Shown here: positions 1 through 5,390 of the stretch, piece after piece | Numbering within the stretch: the stretch's first letter is position 1 | Layout of the letters: each line of letters begins with the position of its first letter | DNA from: Moorella sp. UBA4076 | GTDB taxonomy: Bacteria; Bacillota; DSM-521; Neomoorellales; Neomoorellaceae | Assembly: GCA_002383405.1 (NCBI GenBank) | Contig: DFYS01000080.1 | Location: 1-6,463, forward strand | Length of the DNA stretch: 6,463 bases | Direction: 5' to 3' | Made by a program: the position numbers and the translations under genes | Notes under the pieces: model-generated | The model's input: the letters and a program-made list of their open reading frames with translations, nothing else | What the model was told of the DNA's origin: nothing | The model's database searches: none

Positions 1-83
1 AGGTACGTTTTGGGAGTCTTACCCCCTGGCAGCCGAAGAGCACAGGCAATATCAACTGTGGTAGAGCCTATTCTTGGGTGGAG

Positions 84-114
84 CCATTCATAGCGGTGCG
101 CCGCTACAACGAAC
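84..114 (+). repeat. Dispersed hairpin repeat, copy A
   Basis: On the plus strand: CCATTCA, one base, stem AGCGG, loop TGCG, stem CCGCT, then ACAACGAAC. The stem extends to 6 pairs (TAGCGG/CCGCTA). Copy B lies at 5350-5380 on the opposite strand. AGCAATG follows at 127-133 in the order also seen at copy B. Confidence 0.65.
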
Positions 115-134
115 CTTGAAAACGTTAGCAATGT

Positions 135-151
135 GGGAGGGGTGGGGCGGG
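135..151 (+). other. G-quadruplex motif
   Basis: GGGAGGGGTGGGGCGGG has four runs of at least three G separated by single bases, the pattern expected of a very stable parallel quadruplex. It lies 117 bases past the sigF stop. The G-rich strand is the template strand for transcripts leaving sigF, and a further G6 run follows at 157-162. Confidence 0.7.
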
Positions 152-179
152 TTCCCGGGGGGCGCATTTTCGGAACAGC

Positions 180-220
180 GCGGCCGCAAGGCTAAGGCCC
201 GAAGGGCAAGTTAAGGCCGC
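180..220. other. Nested hairpin downstream of sigF
   Basis: Outer arms GCGGCC (180-185) and GGCCGC (215-220) enclose an inner hairpin GCCC-GAA-GGGC (197-207). On the plus strand the unpaired parts read CAAGGCTAAG and AAGTTAA. It has no following T-tract on either strand. It could be part of a structured RNA or a mobile-element end; I cannot assign it. Confidence 0.45.
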
Positions 221-267
221 ATGCCATCGCCGGTCGAGTTCTTGACAGCACGCAATTTCCAAGCTTC

Positions 268-1080
268 TCATTCACCAACGCCGTTCTCGCCGCCGGTAGT
301 GCCGTCGCCTCCCCCCTCTGCCTCCAGCAGTTCCCTGATCTTCTGCAGGGCCTGGCGCTCGATGCGGGAGATCTGTACCTGGGAGAGGCCCATGCGGGAC
401 GCCACCTCGGCCTGGGTTTTGTCCTGGAAAAAGCGCATCACCAGGACGCGCCGGTGCTTCTCCGGTATCTTGCGCAGCACTTCCTTAAGGGCGATTTTAT
501 CCAGCCAGGCCGGTTCTTCTCCATCTTCGGCGGCAAGCTGGTCGAGGACGTAGATGGGGTCGCCGTCGTCCTGGTAGATAGTATCGTGGATGGAGCCGGG
601 CATCTGCACGGCTTCCAGTGCCGCCACAATTTCGTCGCGGGAGATTTCCAGCGCTTCGGCTATCTCCCCTATCGCCGGTTCCCGGCCCAATTGCTTGGCC
701 AGCTCCTCGCGGGTGCGGTTGACTTTGAAGGCGGTTTCTTTTAACGAGCGGCTCACCTTGACGGTGCTGTCATCGCGTAAAAACCGCCGGATCTCCCCCA
801 GGATCATCGGCACGGCATAGGTTGAAAAACGCACCTGGTAGCTCAGATCAAATTTGTCAATCGCCTTGATCAGGCCGATAGTACCGATCTGAAAGAGGTC
901 CTCCAGCTCATAGTTGCGGTTTTCAAAGCGCTGGACCAGGTTAAAAACGAGCTTCAGGTTGCAATTAATCAAGCGTTCGCGGGCCGCTTTATCCCCTGCC
1001 CTGGCGCGACGCAAGAGCTCATCGGTCTCAGCCTCGGACAGGAGGGGAAAGCGGGGCAGGTTCATTTCCGACAGGCGCAT
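268..1080 (-). CDS. sigF: RNA polymerase sporulation sigma factor SigF (SpoIIAC)
   Basis: Sigma-70 family factor that directs RNA polymerase to early forespore genes; in Bacillus it is held inactive by SpoIIAB. The 270-residue product has region 2 at about residues 36-104, including DLFQIGTIGLIKAIDKFD and the RFSTYAVPMILGEIRR core and -10 recognition stretch. Region 3 follows at about 113-158. Region 4 is at about 200-252, with a helix-turn-helix around QAEVASRMGLSQVQISRIER. It is slightly longer than the roughly 255 residues of B. subtilis SigF because of a Gly/Glu-rich tail after residue 253. The ATG at 1080 has AAGGTGG upstream at a rather long spacing of about 10 bases; Met6 is an alternative start. 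It follows spoIIAB by 19 bases as the last gene of the spoIIA operon. SigG is the main alternative identity, but linkage to spoIIAA and spoIIAB makes SigF clear. Confidence 0.97.
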   Translation of the reverse strand: MRLSEMNLPRFPLLSEAETDELLRRARAGDKAARERLINCNLKLVFNLVQRFENRNYELEDLFQIGTIGLIKAIDKFDLSYQVRFSTYAVPMILGEIRRFLRDDSTVKVSRSLKETAFKVNRTREELAKQLGREPAIGEIAEALEISRDEIVAALEAVQMPGSIHDTIYQDDGDPIYVLDQLAAEDGEEPAWLDKIALKEVLRKIPEKHRRVLVMRFFQDKTQAEVASRMGLSQVQISRIERQALQKIRELLEAEGGGDGTTGGENGVGE

Positions 1081-1099
1081 CCCTTCGTCGCCACCTTAG

Positions 1100-1546
1100 C
1101 TACTCGCCGTTTTCTCCCTTGAAGGACTTAAACATCTTGACCCGTGTCCCCCGGTCGACTTCGGAGGTCACTTCCAGGTCGTCCATAAAGGACTGCATAA
1201 AGGCAAAGCCCAGGCCCATCCGTTCAGGGTCGGTAGAATAGGCCGGCTGCATGGCCAGGGCTACATCGGGGATACCGCAGCCTTTATCCTCCACGATTAT
1301 TACCAGTCCTGCTTGCGTCCGTTCTACCGCCACCCGCACCGTGCCCCGCGGTGCGCCACCATAGCCATGGATGATGGCATTAGAAACCGCCTCGGAAACA
1401 GCCACTTTGATCTCTTCCAATTCGTTCAAGGTCATATCCACCTGGGCCGCAAAAGCAGCCACCGCCACCCGCGCCAGCCCGACATTTTCCGGCAGGCTCA
1501 AAAACTCCAGGGCCATGCTGTTTGCTACTTTTATTTTCTCGGCCAT
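1100..1546 (-). CDS. spoIIAB: Anti-sigma F factor SpoIIAB, serine kinase
   Basis: GHKL-type ATP-binding protein that sequesters SigF and also phosphorylates SpoIIAA, the switch that confines SigF activity to the forespore. The 148-residue length fits the family (146 in B. subtilis). The N-box is at residues 46-60 with Glu52, Asn56 and His60 in the pattern ExxxNxxxH. The G1 box is Asp87-Lys-Gly-Cys-Gly91, and the G2 box is the GLGFAFM stretch at 111-117. The ATG shares one base with the spoIIAA stop (TGATG), and GGAGGGG at 1554-1560 lies 7 bases upstream, so translational coupling to spoIIAA is expected. Coupling would keep SpoIIAA and SpoIIAB in balance. No key residue is missing. Confidence 0.97.
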   Translation of the reverse strand: MAEKIKVANSMALEFLSLPENVGLARVAVAAFAAQVDMTLNELEEIKVAVSEAVSNAIIHGYGGAPRGTVRVAVERTQAGLVIIVEDKGCGIPDVALAMQPAYSTDPERMGLGFAFMQSFMDDLEVTSEVDRGTRVKMFKSFKGENGE

Positions 1547-1887
1547 CAGTCAACCCCTCCCCGTCTGCTTTCCGGCCCTTCCACCTGGATGGTCATTATT
1601 TTATTGAGACCGGATAATTCCAGCAGGCGCCTCACCTGGGGTTGAGGACGGCTGAGGACCACCTTGCCCCCCTGCTTTTTTAGGCGCCGGTAGCGGCCCA
1701 GGATTACCCCCAACCCCGAGCTGTCCATAAAGGTGACGCCTTCAAGGTCGAGCAGCAATACCTCCGGCCGGGCATGATCCAGGCTGGCTTCCAGTTCCTG
1801 CCGCAGGCGGTCGGCACTCTCCAGGTCGACCTCCCCCTTTACCCGCGCCCAGAGCTCTTTCCCTTCCATGCTGAAAAACACCTGCAA
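1546..1887 (-). CDS. spoIIAA: Anti-sigma F factor antagonist SpoIIAA
   Basis: STAS-domain protein. When unphosphorylated it binds SpoIIAB and frees SigF; SpoIIAB inactivates it by phosphorylating one serine, and SpoIIE reverses this in Bacillus. The family signature FMDSSGLGVILGRY is at residues 53-66, and Ser56 aligns with the phosphorylated Ser58 of B. subtilis. I chose the TTG at 1887 as start because GAGGGGG (1896-1902) lies 8 bases upstream and the resulting 113 residues match the family (117 in B. subtilis). An upstream in-frame TTG at 1965 would add 26 unrelated residues, has no ribosome binding site, and would lie upstream of the predicted promoter. GTG 1881 and ATG 1869 are later alternatives with poorer spacing. 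It is the first gene of the spoIIA operon. Confidence 0.95.
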   Translation of the reverse strand: MQVFFSMEGKELWARVKGEVDLESADRLRQELEASLDHARPEVLLLDLEGVTFMDSSGLGVILGRYRRLKKQGGKVVLSRPQPQVRRLLELSGLNKIMTIQVEGPESRRGGVD

Positions 1888-1895
1888 AGAAAAAA

Positions 1896-1902
1896 CCCCC
1901 TC
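1896..1902 (-). promoter_or_regulatory. Ribosome binding site that sets the spoIIAA start
   Basis: GAGGGGG on the minus strand, 8 bases before TTG 1887. It is the only good Shine-Dalgarno match in the gap after dacF and is the reason for preferring the TTG over the ATG at 1869 or the TTG at 1965. Confidence 0.7.
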
Positions 1903-1922
1903 GTTACGATCTCCGATGGGGT

Positions 1923-1952
1923 TAATTCGCCCTCCACCCGTCTTCTTCCTGC
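1923..1952 (-). promoter_or_regulatory. Sigma-H-type promoter of the spoIIA operon
   Basis: On the minus strand GCAGGAAGA (1952-1944) and GGCGAATTA (1931-1923) are separated by 12 bases. The sigma-H consensus is RNAGGAWWW, 11-12 bases, RNNGAATWW. The -10 element matches at all positions and the -35 element at 8 of 9. The spoIIA operon of B. subtilis is known to be transcribed by sigma-H with Spo0A~P. The promoter lies between the dacF stop and spoIIAA, as in Bacillus, and predicts transcription starting near 1915-1918 with a leader of about 30 bases. I did not find a convincing Spo0A box (TGTCGAA-like); the partial TTGTCGAA at 1971-1978 is on the plus strand inside the end of dacF. Confidence 0.82.
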
Positions 1953-1967
1953 TAAATAATGGCAAAA

Positions 1968-3209
1968 TTATTGTCGAATAGTGAAAACCGCCCGGATTAC
2001 CCTGATGATTTCCTGGCCCAGGGAGGCCCTGGGCACAGCGGTGCCGGTCACCAGATCAATATGGTCGATTTCCTGGCCGTTACGGAGGACTGTCACCCGG
2101 CCAATCTTCTGTCCCTCTTTGATAGGGGCGTTGAGCAACGGCGGTAAATCGAGCCGGGCTGCTACCTGTTCGGCTTGGCCCCGCAGGCGGCTGACCCGAG
2201 CCCCCACTTTGGCCGCGGTAATAGCCTTTACCGCATCGACCTGGCCTTTGCCCACCGGGATACTGGTCACCACCTGGCCGGGAGCGTACAGCTGCTGGAA
2301 AGCCCATTGTTTATAAGCCCAGTTATAGAGCTTCATGGAATCGGTGAAATTCCCCCGCGGGGTTTCCACGCCCATGACAACGGCAATGAAACGTAAGCCC
2401 TCCCTTTCGACCGTGGAAACCAGGTTTAACCCGGCAGCGTCGGTAAAACCGGTTTTAAACCCGTCAGTCCCCGGGTACCAGTAGAGCATTTTATTGGTGG
2501 TATCGAGGATGGTCAGGGGCTCTTTACGGAAGGTGTATTGCTTGATAGCGGTCCATTCCCTGATTTTGGGATACTTCAAGGCATAGCGGGCAATGACGGC
2601 CATATCGTAAGAAGAGGTATAGTGCTGGTCATCGTGGAACCCGTGACAGTTGACAAAATGGGTGTTCTTTAAACCCAGCTCCTTCGCCTTGGCGTTCATC
2701 ATGGCCACATAGGCCTCTTCCGAGCCGGCCAGGTGTTCGGCGATGGCAACCGAAGCATCATTGGCCGAGGCGACGGCAACAGCAATCAACATCTGCTCCA
2801 GGGGGAAGGTCTCACCTACCGCCAGAAAAACTTCGGTACCACCAAAACTCTCGGCGCGCTCACTTACCTGTACCGGCTCATCCAGCCTGGCCTGGCCGCC
2901 GGCTACCATGTCCATGGCTACCACCATGGTCATCAGTTTGGTCATACTGGCCGGGTAATAGCGCTGGTGGGAGTTTTTTTCCCACAGGACCTCTCCGGTC
3001 TGGGGGTCCATCAGGATGGCCCCCCTGGCGTCCAGTTTGATGGCCGCGGCTGGATTATCAGCCGCTGTGGCCGGAGCTGGTTGTTCATTCGCCGGTAAAG
3101 CGCCCTCCCCGCTTGCCGTTGATGGCGTAGCTGCAGCCCCCAGGATACCCGTCCCTATCCCCAGGGCCAGGAGTAAGGCCAGCAGCAGCAAAACTCCTAT
3201 CTTGCGCAC
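1968..3209 (-). CDS. dacF: D-alanyl-D-alanine carboxypeptidase DacF (PBP5/DacF type, peptidase S11)
   Basis: Low-molecular-weight penicillin-binding protein that removes the terminal D-Ala of peptidoglycan stem peptides outside the membrane. All three active-site motifs are present: Ser88-Met-Thr-Lys91 (nucleophile and base), Ser148-Ala-Asn150 and Lys252-Thr-Gly254. A signal peptide with a Leu-rich core covers about residues 1-26, with likely cleavage after GILGAAA, followed by an Ala/Pro-rich linker to about residue 55. A C-terminal PBP5-like domain spans about 305-390, and the last 16 residues could form an amphipathic membrane anchor. The 413-residue length is normal. The start is GTG 3209: an in-frame TGA at 3224-3222 rules out anything further upstream, and GAGGGGG lies just before it. 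In B. subtilis dacF is sigma-F dependent and lies directly upstream of spoIIAA as here. I saw no clear sigma-F promoter in the 103-base gap upstream. Confidence 0.95.
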   Translation of the reverse strand: MRKIGVLLLLALLLALGIGTGILGAAATPSTASGEGALPANEQPAPATAADNPAAAIKLDARGAILMDPQTGEVLWEKNSHQRYYPASMTKLMTMVVAMDMVAGGQARLDEPVQVSERAESFGGTEVFLAVGETFPLEQMLIAVAVASANDASVAIAEHLAGSEEAYVAMMNAKAKELGLKNTHFVNCHGFHDDQHYTSSYDMAVIARYALKYPKIREWTAIKQYTFRKEPLTILDTTNKMLYWYPGTDGFKTGFTDAAGLNLVSTVEREGLRFIAVVMGVETPRGNFTDSMKLYNWAYKQWAFQQLYAPGQVVTSIPVGKGQVDAVKAITAAKVGARVSRLRGQAEQVAARLDLPPLLNAPIKEGQKIGRVTVLRNGQEIDHIDLVTGTAVPRASLGQEIIRVIRAVFTIRQ

Positions 3210-3312
3210 CCCACCGCCCCCTCACCAGGCCTGTTCTCCTTACACTTATATTAGCGACAGGGCCAAAATATGAATTGTAACTACCAGCCTTAATAACACC
3301 ACCTCCAAAAGA

Positions 3313-3654
3313 CTAGCCCATTTCTGCACGCATCATTGCCAATTTTTCTTGCAGAACAGGTAAATCTTTTTGCACTACCCGCCATGTCAACTCCATATCT
3401 ACCCCAAAGTATTCATGAATAAGCACATCCCGCATTCCGGCTATCTGGCGCCATGGTACCTCGGGATATTTATTCCTGATGGCGGCGGGAATATTTTTCA
3501 CCGCTTCGCCGATGATCTCCAGCCGCCGGATTACGGCATCCTGGATTTGCAATGAATCCAAAAAATCTTCGCAGGAAAGCTCGCCGGTATAATCATAAAT
3601 AAGCTGTATGCTCTCCAAAATGTGATCGATAAAAACCCGGACGTCCTTACTCAC
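3313..3654 (-). CDS. hepT: HepT-like HEPN ribonuclease toxin (DUF86)
   Basis: Toxin of the HEPN/MNT toxin-antitoxin family. The 113-residue all-helical protein carries the HEPN motif Arg75-Asp-Val-Leu-Ile-His80-Glu-Tyr82, an exact RX4HXY, so the proposed RNase site is intact. In the characterised Shewanella pair the tyrosine of this motif is AMPylated by MntA, which silences the toxin; Tyr82 is the equivalent here. The GTG start overlaps the mntA stop by four bases (GTGA), so the pair is translationally coupled with antitoxin first. The pair is A+T-richer than its neighbours (for example 23 G+C in 3361-3420), which suggests acquisition. Activity as a toxin in this organism is inferred from family membership only. 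Confidence 0.9.
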   Translation of the reverse strand: MSKDVRVFIDHILESIQLIYDYTGELSCEDFLDSLQIQDAVIRRLEIIGEAVKNIPAAIRNKYPEVPWRQIAGMRDVLIHEYFGVDMELTWRVVQKDLPVLQEKLAMMRAEMG

Positions 3655-3941
3655 AAGATCTTCACCTGCTCTTTAAGCACCCTTTCTTTTATCCGGGAAT
3701 GCAGGGAGCGATAGGTGATAACATCCGTTTTTCTTCCCAGCTCCTTTTCCAATGCCAATTTTAAATCCACTAAATCAAGCAGGCTTTTCCCTTCTGGTAA
3801 CTCAACCAGCAAATCGAGATCACTACCCCTTTTGATATCTCCGCGGGCAAAGGACCCGAAAACACCTGCTCGCACAACACCATGCTGCTTCAAAACAGGG
3901 GTAATTTGTTGTTTTACTTTCTCCATGGCGCTCTCCATCAT
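3651..3941 (-). CDS. mntA: MntA-like minimal nucleotidyltransferase antitoxin
   Basis: Small nucleotidyltransferase of the DNA polymerase beta superfamily, the antitoxin partner of HepT. Known members transfer AMP to the toxin's active-site tyrosine. The 96-residue product has Gly29-Ser30, ten residues, then Asp41-Leu-Asp43, an exact GSX10DXD metal and nucleotide site. Asp73 (in RKTDVIT) is a good candidate for the third carboxylate, so the enzyme looks catalytically complete. I chose ATG 3941 because AAAGGGG (3949-3955) lies 7 bases upstream; a TTG three bases earlier is too close to that site, and ATG 3926 is too far. It begins 21 bases after the deoB stop, so it is probably read from the deoB transcript, and its stop overlaps the hepT start. 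Confidence 0.9.
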   Translation of the reverse strand: MMESAMEKVKQQITPVLKQHGVVRAGVFGSFARGDIKRGSDLDLLVELPEGKSLLDLVDLKLALEKELGRKTDVITYRSLHSRIKERVLKEQVKIL

Positions 3942-3962
3942 CAAATATCCCCTTTCGGCAAC

Positions 3963-5132
3963 TTACTTGAGCAATATTGCCGCAAAGCTCTCTCCGTCCA
4001 GGTGATAAGGTACGCCTAACAGTTCTGCCACCGTGGCCCCCAGGTCGGCGAAGGTGGGGCGCACCCCGACGGCCGCCGGCCGGATACGATTGCCATAGAC
4101 CATAAGCGGGACATACTCCCGCGAGTGATCGGTGCTGGGGGTGGTGGGGTCGCAGCCGTGGTCAGCTGTCAGGATCAGGACATCATCCTCATTTAAGGCC
4201 GCAATCAGTTCCGGCAGGCGGCGGTCAAAGGCTTCCAGGGCCGCGGCATAGCCGGCCACGTCATTACGGTGGCCGTAACGCATATCAAAATCAACCAGGT
4301 TGACGAAAATCAGGCTGCGGTCACCCTCGCGCATGAAATTACAGGTCTGGTCGACGCCGTCCATATTATCATGGGTATGAATCCAGCGGGTAATCCCCCG
4401 GCCGGCAAAGATATCCTTTATTTTACCTACCGCCAGGACCGGCAGGCCGGCATCATTGAGTGCATCAAGCAGGGTGGGCCGCGGTGGTTCCAAAGAGAAA
4501 TCCTGGCGCCGGTCAGTACGGATAAAATGCCCTGGTTCGCCGGTGAAGGGCCGGGCGATAACGCGCCCCACCGCGTGTTCACCCGTCAGGAGCCGGCGGG
4601 CAATTTTGCAGTAGCGATAGAGTTCCGCTACCGGGATGACCTCTTCGTGGGCGGCAATCTGGAAAACACTGTCCGCTGAGGTGTATACGATGGGGGAGCC
4701 GGTACGCATATGCTCAGCGCCCAGCTCGGCAATAATCTCCGTCCCGGAGGCCGGCTTGTTACCGAGGACGCGACGGCCGATAGCTTTTTCCAGGGGCGTA
4801 ATAATTTCCGGGGGAAAACCGTGGGGGTAAAGGGGAAAAGGCTGCTCCAAGATCAACCCGGCCAGCTCCCAGTGGCCGCTGGTCGTATCTTTGCCGGCGG
4901 CGCGGGAGGCCATTTTACCGCAGGCGGCTGCCGGGCGGCCCACCGGGGCGATACCTGTCAGGGGAATAATATTGCCTATCCCCAGCCGGGCCAGGTTGGG
5001 CAGATGCAGGTTTACCCTGGCGGCGATATTGCCCAGGGTATTGCTGCCGGTGTCATTATATTGATCGGCGTCGGGCAGGGCGCCGACGCCGACGCTGTCT
5101 AAAACGATGAGAATGACGCGATCGAAGATCAT
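3963..5132 (-). CDS. deoB: Phosphopentomutase DeoB
   Basis: Cytosolic Mn-dependent mutase that interconverts ribose 1-phosphate and ribose 5-phosphate (and the deoxy forms), linking nucleoside breakdown to central metabolism. It belongs to the alkaline phosphatase superfamily. The metal ligands align with the B. cereus enzyme: Asp12 (LIVLDSVG), Asp283 and His288 (DFDMRYGHRND), Asp324-His325 (TADHG) and His336 (TDHSRE). Thr83 in GKDTTSGHWE corresponds to the phosphorylated Thr85. The 389 residues match the family. The start is ATG 5132 with GGAGGGG (5139-5145) 6 bases upstream; an upstream in-frame TTG at 5180 would add 16 unrelated residues. Its usual partner in Bacillus, purine nucleoside phosphorylase, is absent downstream. 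Confidence 0.97.
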   Translation of the reverse strand: MIFDRVILIVLDSVGVGALPDADQYNDTGSNTLGNIAARVNLHLPNLARLGIGNIIPLTGIAPVGRPAAACGKMASRAAGKDTTSGHWELAGLILEQPFPLYPHGFPPEIITPLEKAIGRRVLGNKPASGTEIIAELGAEHMRTGSPIVYTSADSVFQIAAHEEVIPVAELYRYCKIARRLLTGEHAVGRVIARPFTGEPGHFIRTDRRQDFSLEPPRPTLLDALNDAGLPVLAVGKIKDIFAGRGITRWIHTHDNMDGVDQTCNFMREGDRSLIFVNLVDFDMRYGHRNDVAGYAAALEAFDRRLPELIAALNEDDVLILTADHGCDPTTPSTDHSREYVPLMVYGNRIRPAAVGVRPTFADLGATVAELLGVPYHLDGESFAAILLK

Positions 5133-5269
5133 AATTTGCCCCTCCGTAAATAGATGCAGGAGACAAGAGGCAGGAAGCAAGAGTGTCGTTGGAACTGGCT
5201 ACGCCAGTTCCTGATTAGAGTTGGCCTGCCTCTATTTTCTCCTGTTCGCCGGGGACAGCACACTGTCAT
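5129..5269 (-). CDS. Possible 46-residue leader ORF overlapping deoB
   Basis: An ATG at 5269 preceded 6 bases upstream by GGAGGAG (5276-5282) opens a 46-codon frame. Its TGA stop (5131-5129) overlaps the deoB ATG in the arrangement ATGA, so ribosomes ending here could restart on deoB. The peptide is Arg- and Cys-rich, begins MTVCCPRRTGENRG and resembles no family I know. It runs through the inverted repeat 5166-5233 and a heptamer array, so it may be a chance frame in repeat DNA. The strong ribosome binding site and the exact overlap are the only support. Confidence 0.3.
   Translation of the reverse strand: MTVCCPRRTGENRGRPTLIRNWRSQFQRHSCFLPLVSCIYLRRGKL
5156..5183. repeat. Tandem heptamer array, consensus GCARGAG, four units
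   Basis: On the plus strand the units are GCAGGAG, ACAAGAG, GCAGGAA and GCAAGAG, in exact 7-base register. It lies in the deoB leader, and its second and third units form the left arm of the 5166-5233 inverted repeat. It resembles the second heptamer array at 5298-5332 in period and purine bias but not in exact sequence. Confidence 0.6.
5166..5233. repeat. Nested inverted repeat in the deoB leader
   Basis: The outer arms AGAGGCAGG (5166-5174) and CCTGCCTCT (5225-5233) are perfect 9-base complements. Inside them is a second perfect hairpin with arms GGAACTGGC (5191-5199) and GCCAGTTCC (5203-5211) and a 3-base loop TAC. As RNA on the minus strand it would lie just upstream of the deoB ribosome binding site. 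No T-tract follows on the minus strand, so it is not an intrinsic terminator for xerD. A mobile repeat remnant or a leader RNA structure are both possible. Confidence 0.65.
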
Positions 5270-5297
5270 GAGTAGCTCCTCCGAAATAAGATACAAG

Positions 5298-5332
5298 AAG
5301 TGAGAAGTGAGAGGTGAAAGGCGAGATGTGGG
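5298..5332. repeat. Tandem heptamer array, consensus ARGTGAG, five units
   Basis: On the plus strand the units are AAGTGAG, AAGTGAG, AGGTGAA, AGGCGAG and ATGTGGG, with divergence increasing to the right. The array is all purine apart from one or two bases per unit. It lies 16 bases upstream (on the minus strand) of the GGAGGAG that precedes the leader ORF. Confidence 0.65.
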
Positions 5333-5349
5333 AGGCTCTCATTGCTCCC

Positions 5350-5380
5350 GTTCGTTGTGGCGGTGTGCCGCCTTGAATGG
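5350..5380 (-). repeat. Dispersed hairpin repeat, copy B
   Basis: On the minus strand: CCATTCA, one base, stem GGCGG, loop CACA, stem CCGCC, then ACAACGAAC. It matches copy A at 84-114 (plus strand) at 25 of 31 positions. Four of the six differences are one spacer base and three loop bases; the other two form a compensatory pair at the outer stem position. AGCAATG follows 3 bases later (5346-5340); in copy A the same heptamer follows after 12 bases. Confidence 0.65.
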
Positions 5381-5390
5381 AAAATCGAAT

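Larger units (their letters stand above)
1..267. other. Gap downstream of sigF without a convincing gene
   Basis: No spoVA-type or other recognisable gene follows sigF here. The stretch holds hairpin repeat copy A (84-114), a G-quadruplex motif (135-151) and a nested hairpin (180-220). A plus-strand frame is open from the edge to TAG at 91-93 (RYVLGVLPPGSRRAQAIS...) and could be the end of a convergent gene, but I recognise nothing in it. No hairpin followed by a T-tract is present on the minus strand, so the spoIIA operon has no visible intrinsic terminator in this window. Confidence 0.6.
5133..5390. other. Repeat-rich gap between xerD and deoB
   Basis: These 258 bases hold a hairpin repeat (5350-5380), two heptamer arrays (5156-5183 and 5298-5332), a nested inverted repeat (5166-5233), a small GACAG-CACA-CTGTC hairpin (5254-5267) and the possible leader ORF. 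I found no convincing sigma-A promoter and no intrinsic terminator for xerD, so transcription from xerD into deoB remains possible. Confidence 0.7.

Noticed and set aside
84..114. Canonical REP element with GTAG head
   Set aside because: The reverse complement of copy A contains GTAG at the stem foot, but copy B has GTGG, and there is no imperfect-palindrome bulge. The REP comparison is only an analogy.
221..553. 110-codon plus-strand frame over the 3' end of sigF
   Set aside because: The product is Ser/Pro/Arg low-complexity, and the frame is the shadow of sigF region 4 on the other strand.
3210..3312. Sigma-F or sigma-G promoter for dacF
   Set aside because: Expected from Bacillus, but no pair of elements close to GYWTA and GGNNANANT, or to the sigma-G consensus, was found. 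TAATATAAG near 3253-3245 lacks a matching -35 element.
4269..4679. 136-codon plus-strand frame inside deoB
   Set aside because: It is antisense to the most conserved part of a confident deoB, has no good ribosome binding site, and encodes no recognisable motif. High G+C opens such frames by chance.
5133..5180. N-terminal extension of deoB from TTG 5180
   Set aside because: It adds 16 residues absent from the family, while ATG 5132 has GGAGGGG at ideal spacing and the standard MIFDRVILIVLDSVG beginning.
5166..5240. Plus-strand intrinsic terminator (inverted repeat followed by TATTTTCT)
   Set aside because: No plus-strand gene precedes it, the outer loop is long, and the T-tract is interrupted. 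It is better described as a nested repeat.
5156..5332. CRISPR array
   Set aside because: The repeat units are only 7 bases and directly adjacent, with no spacers of regular length.
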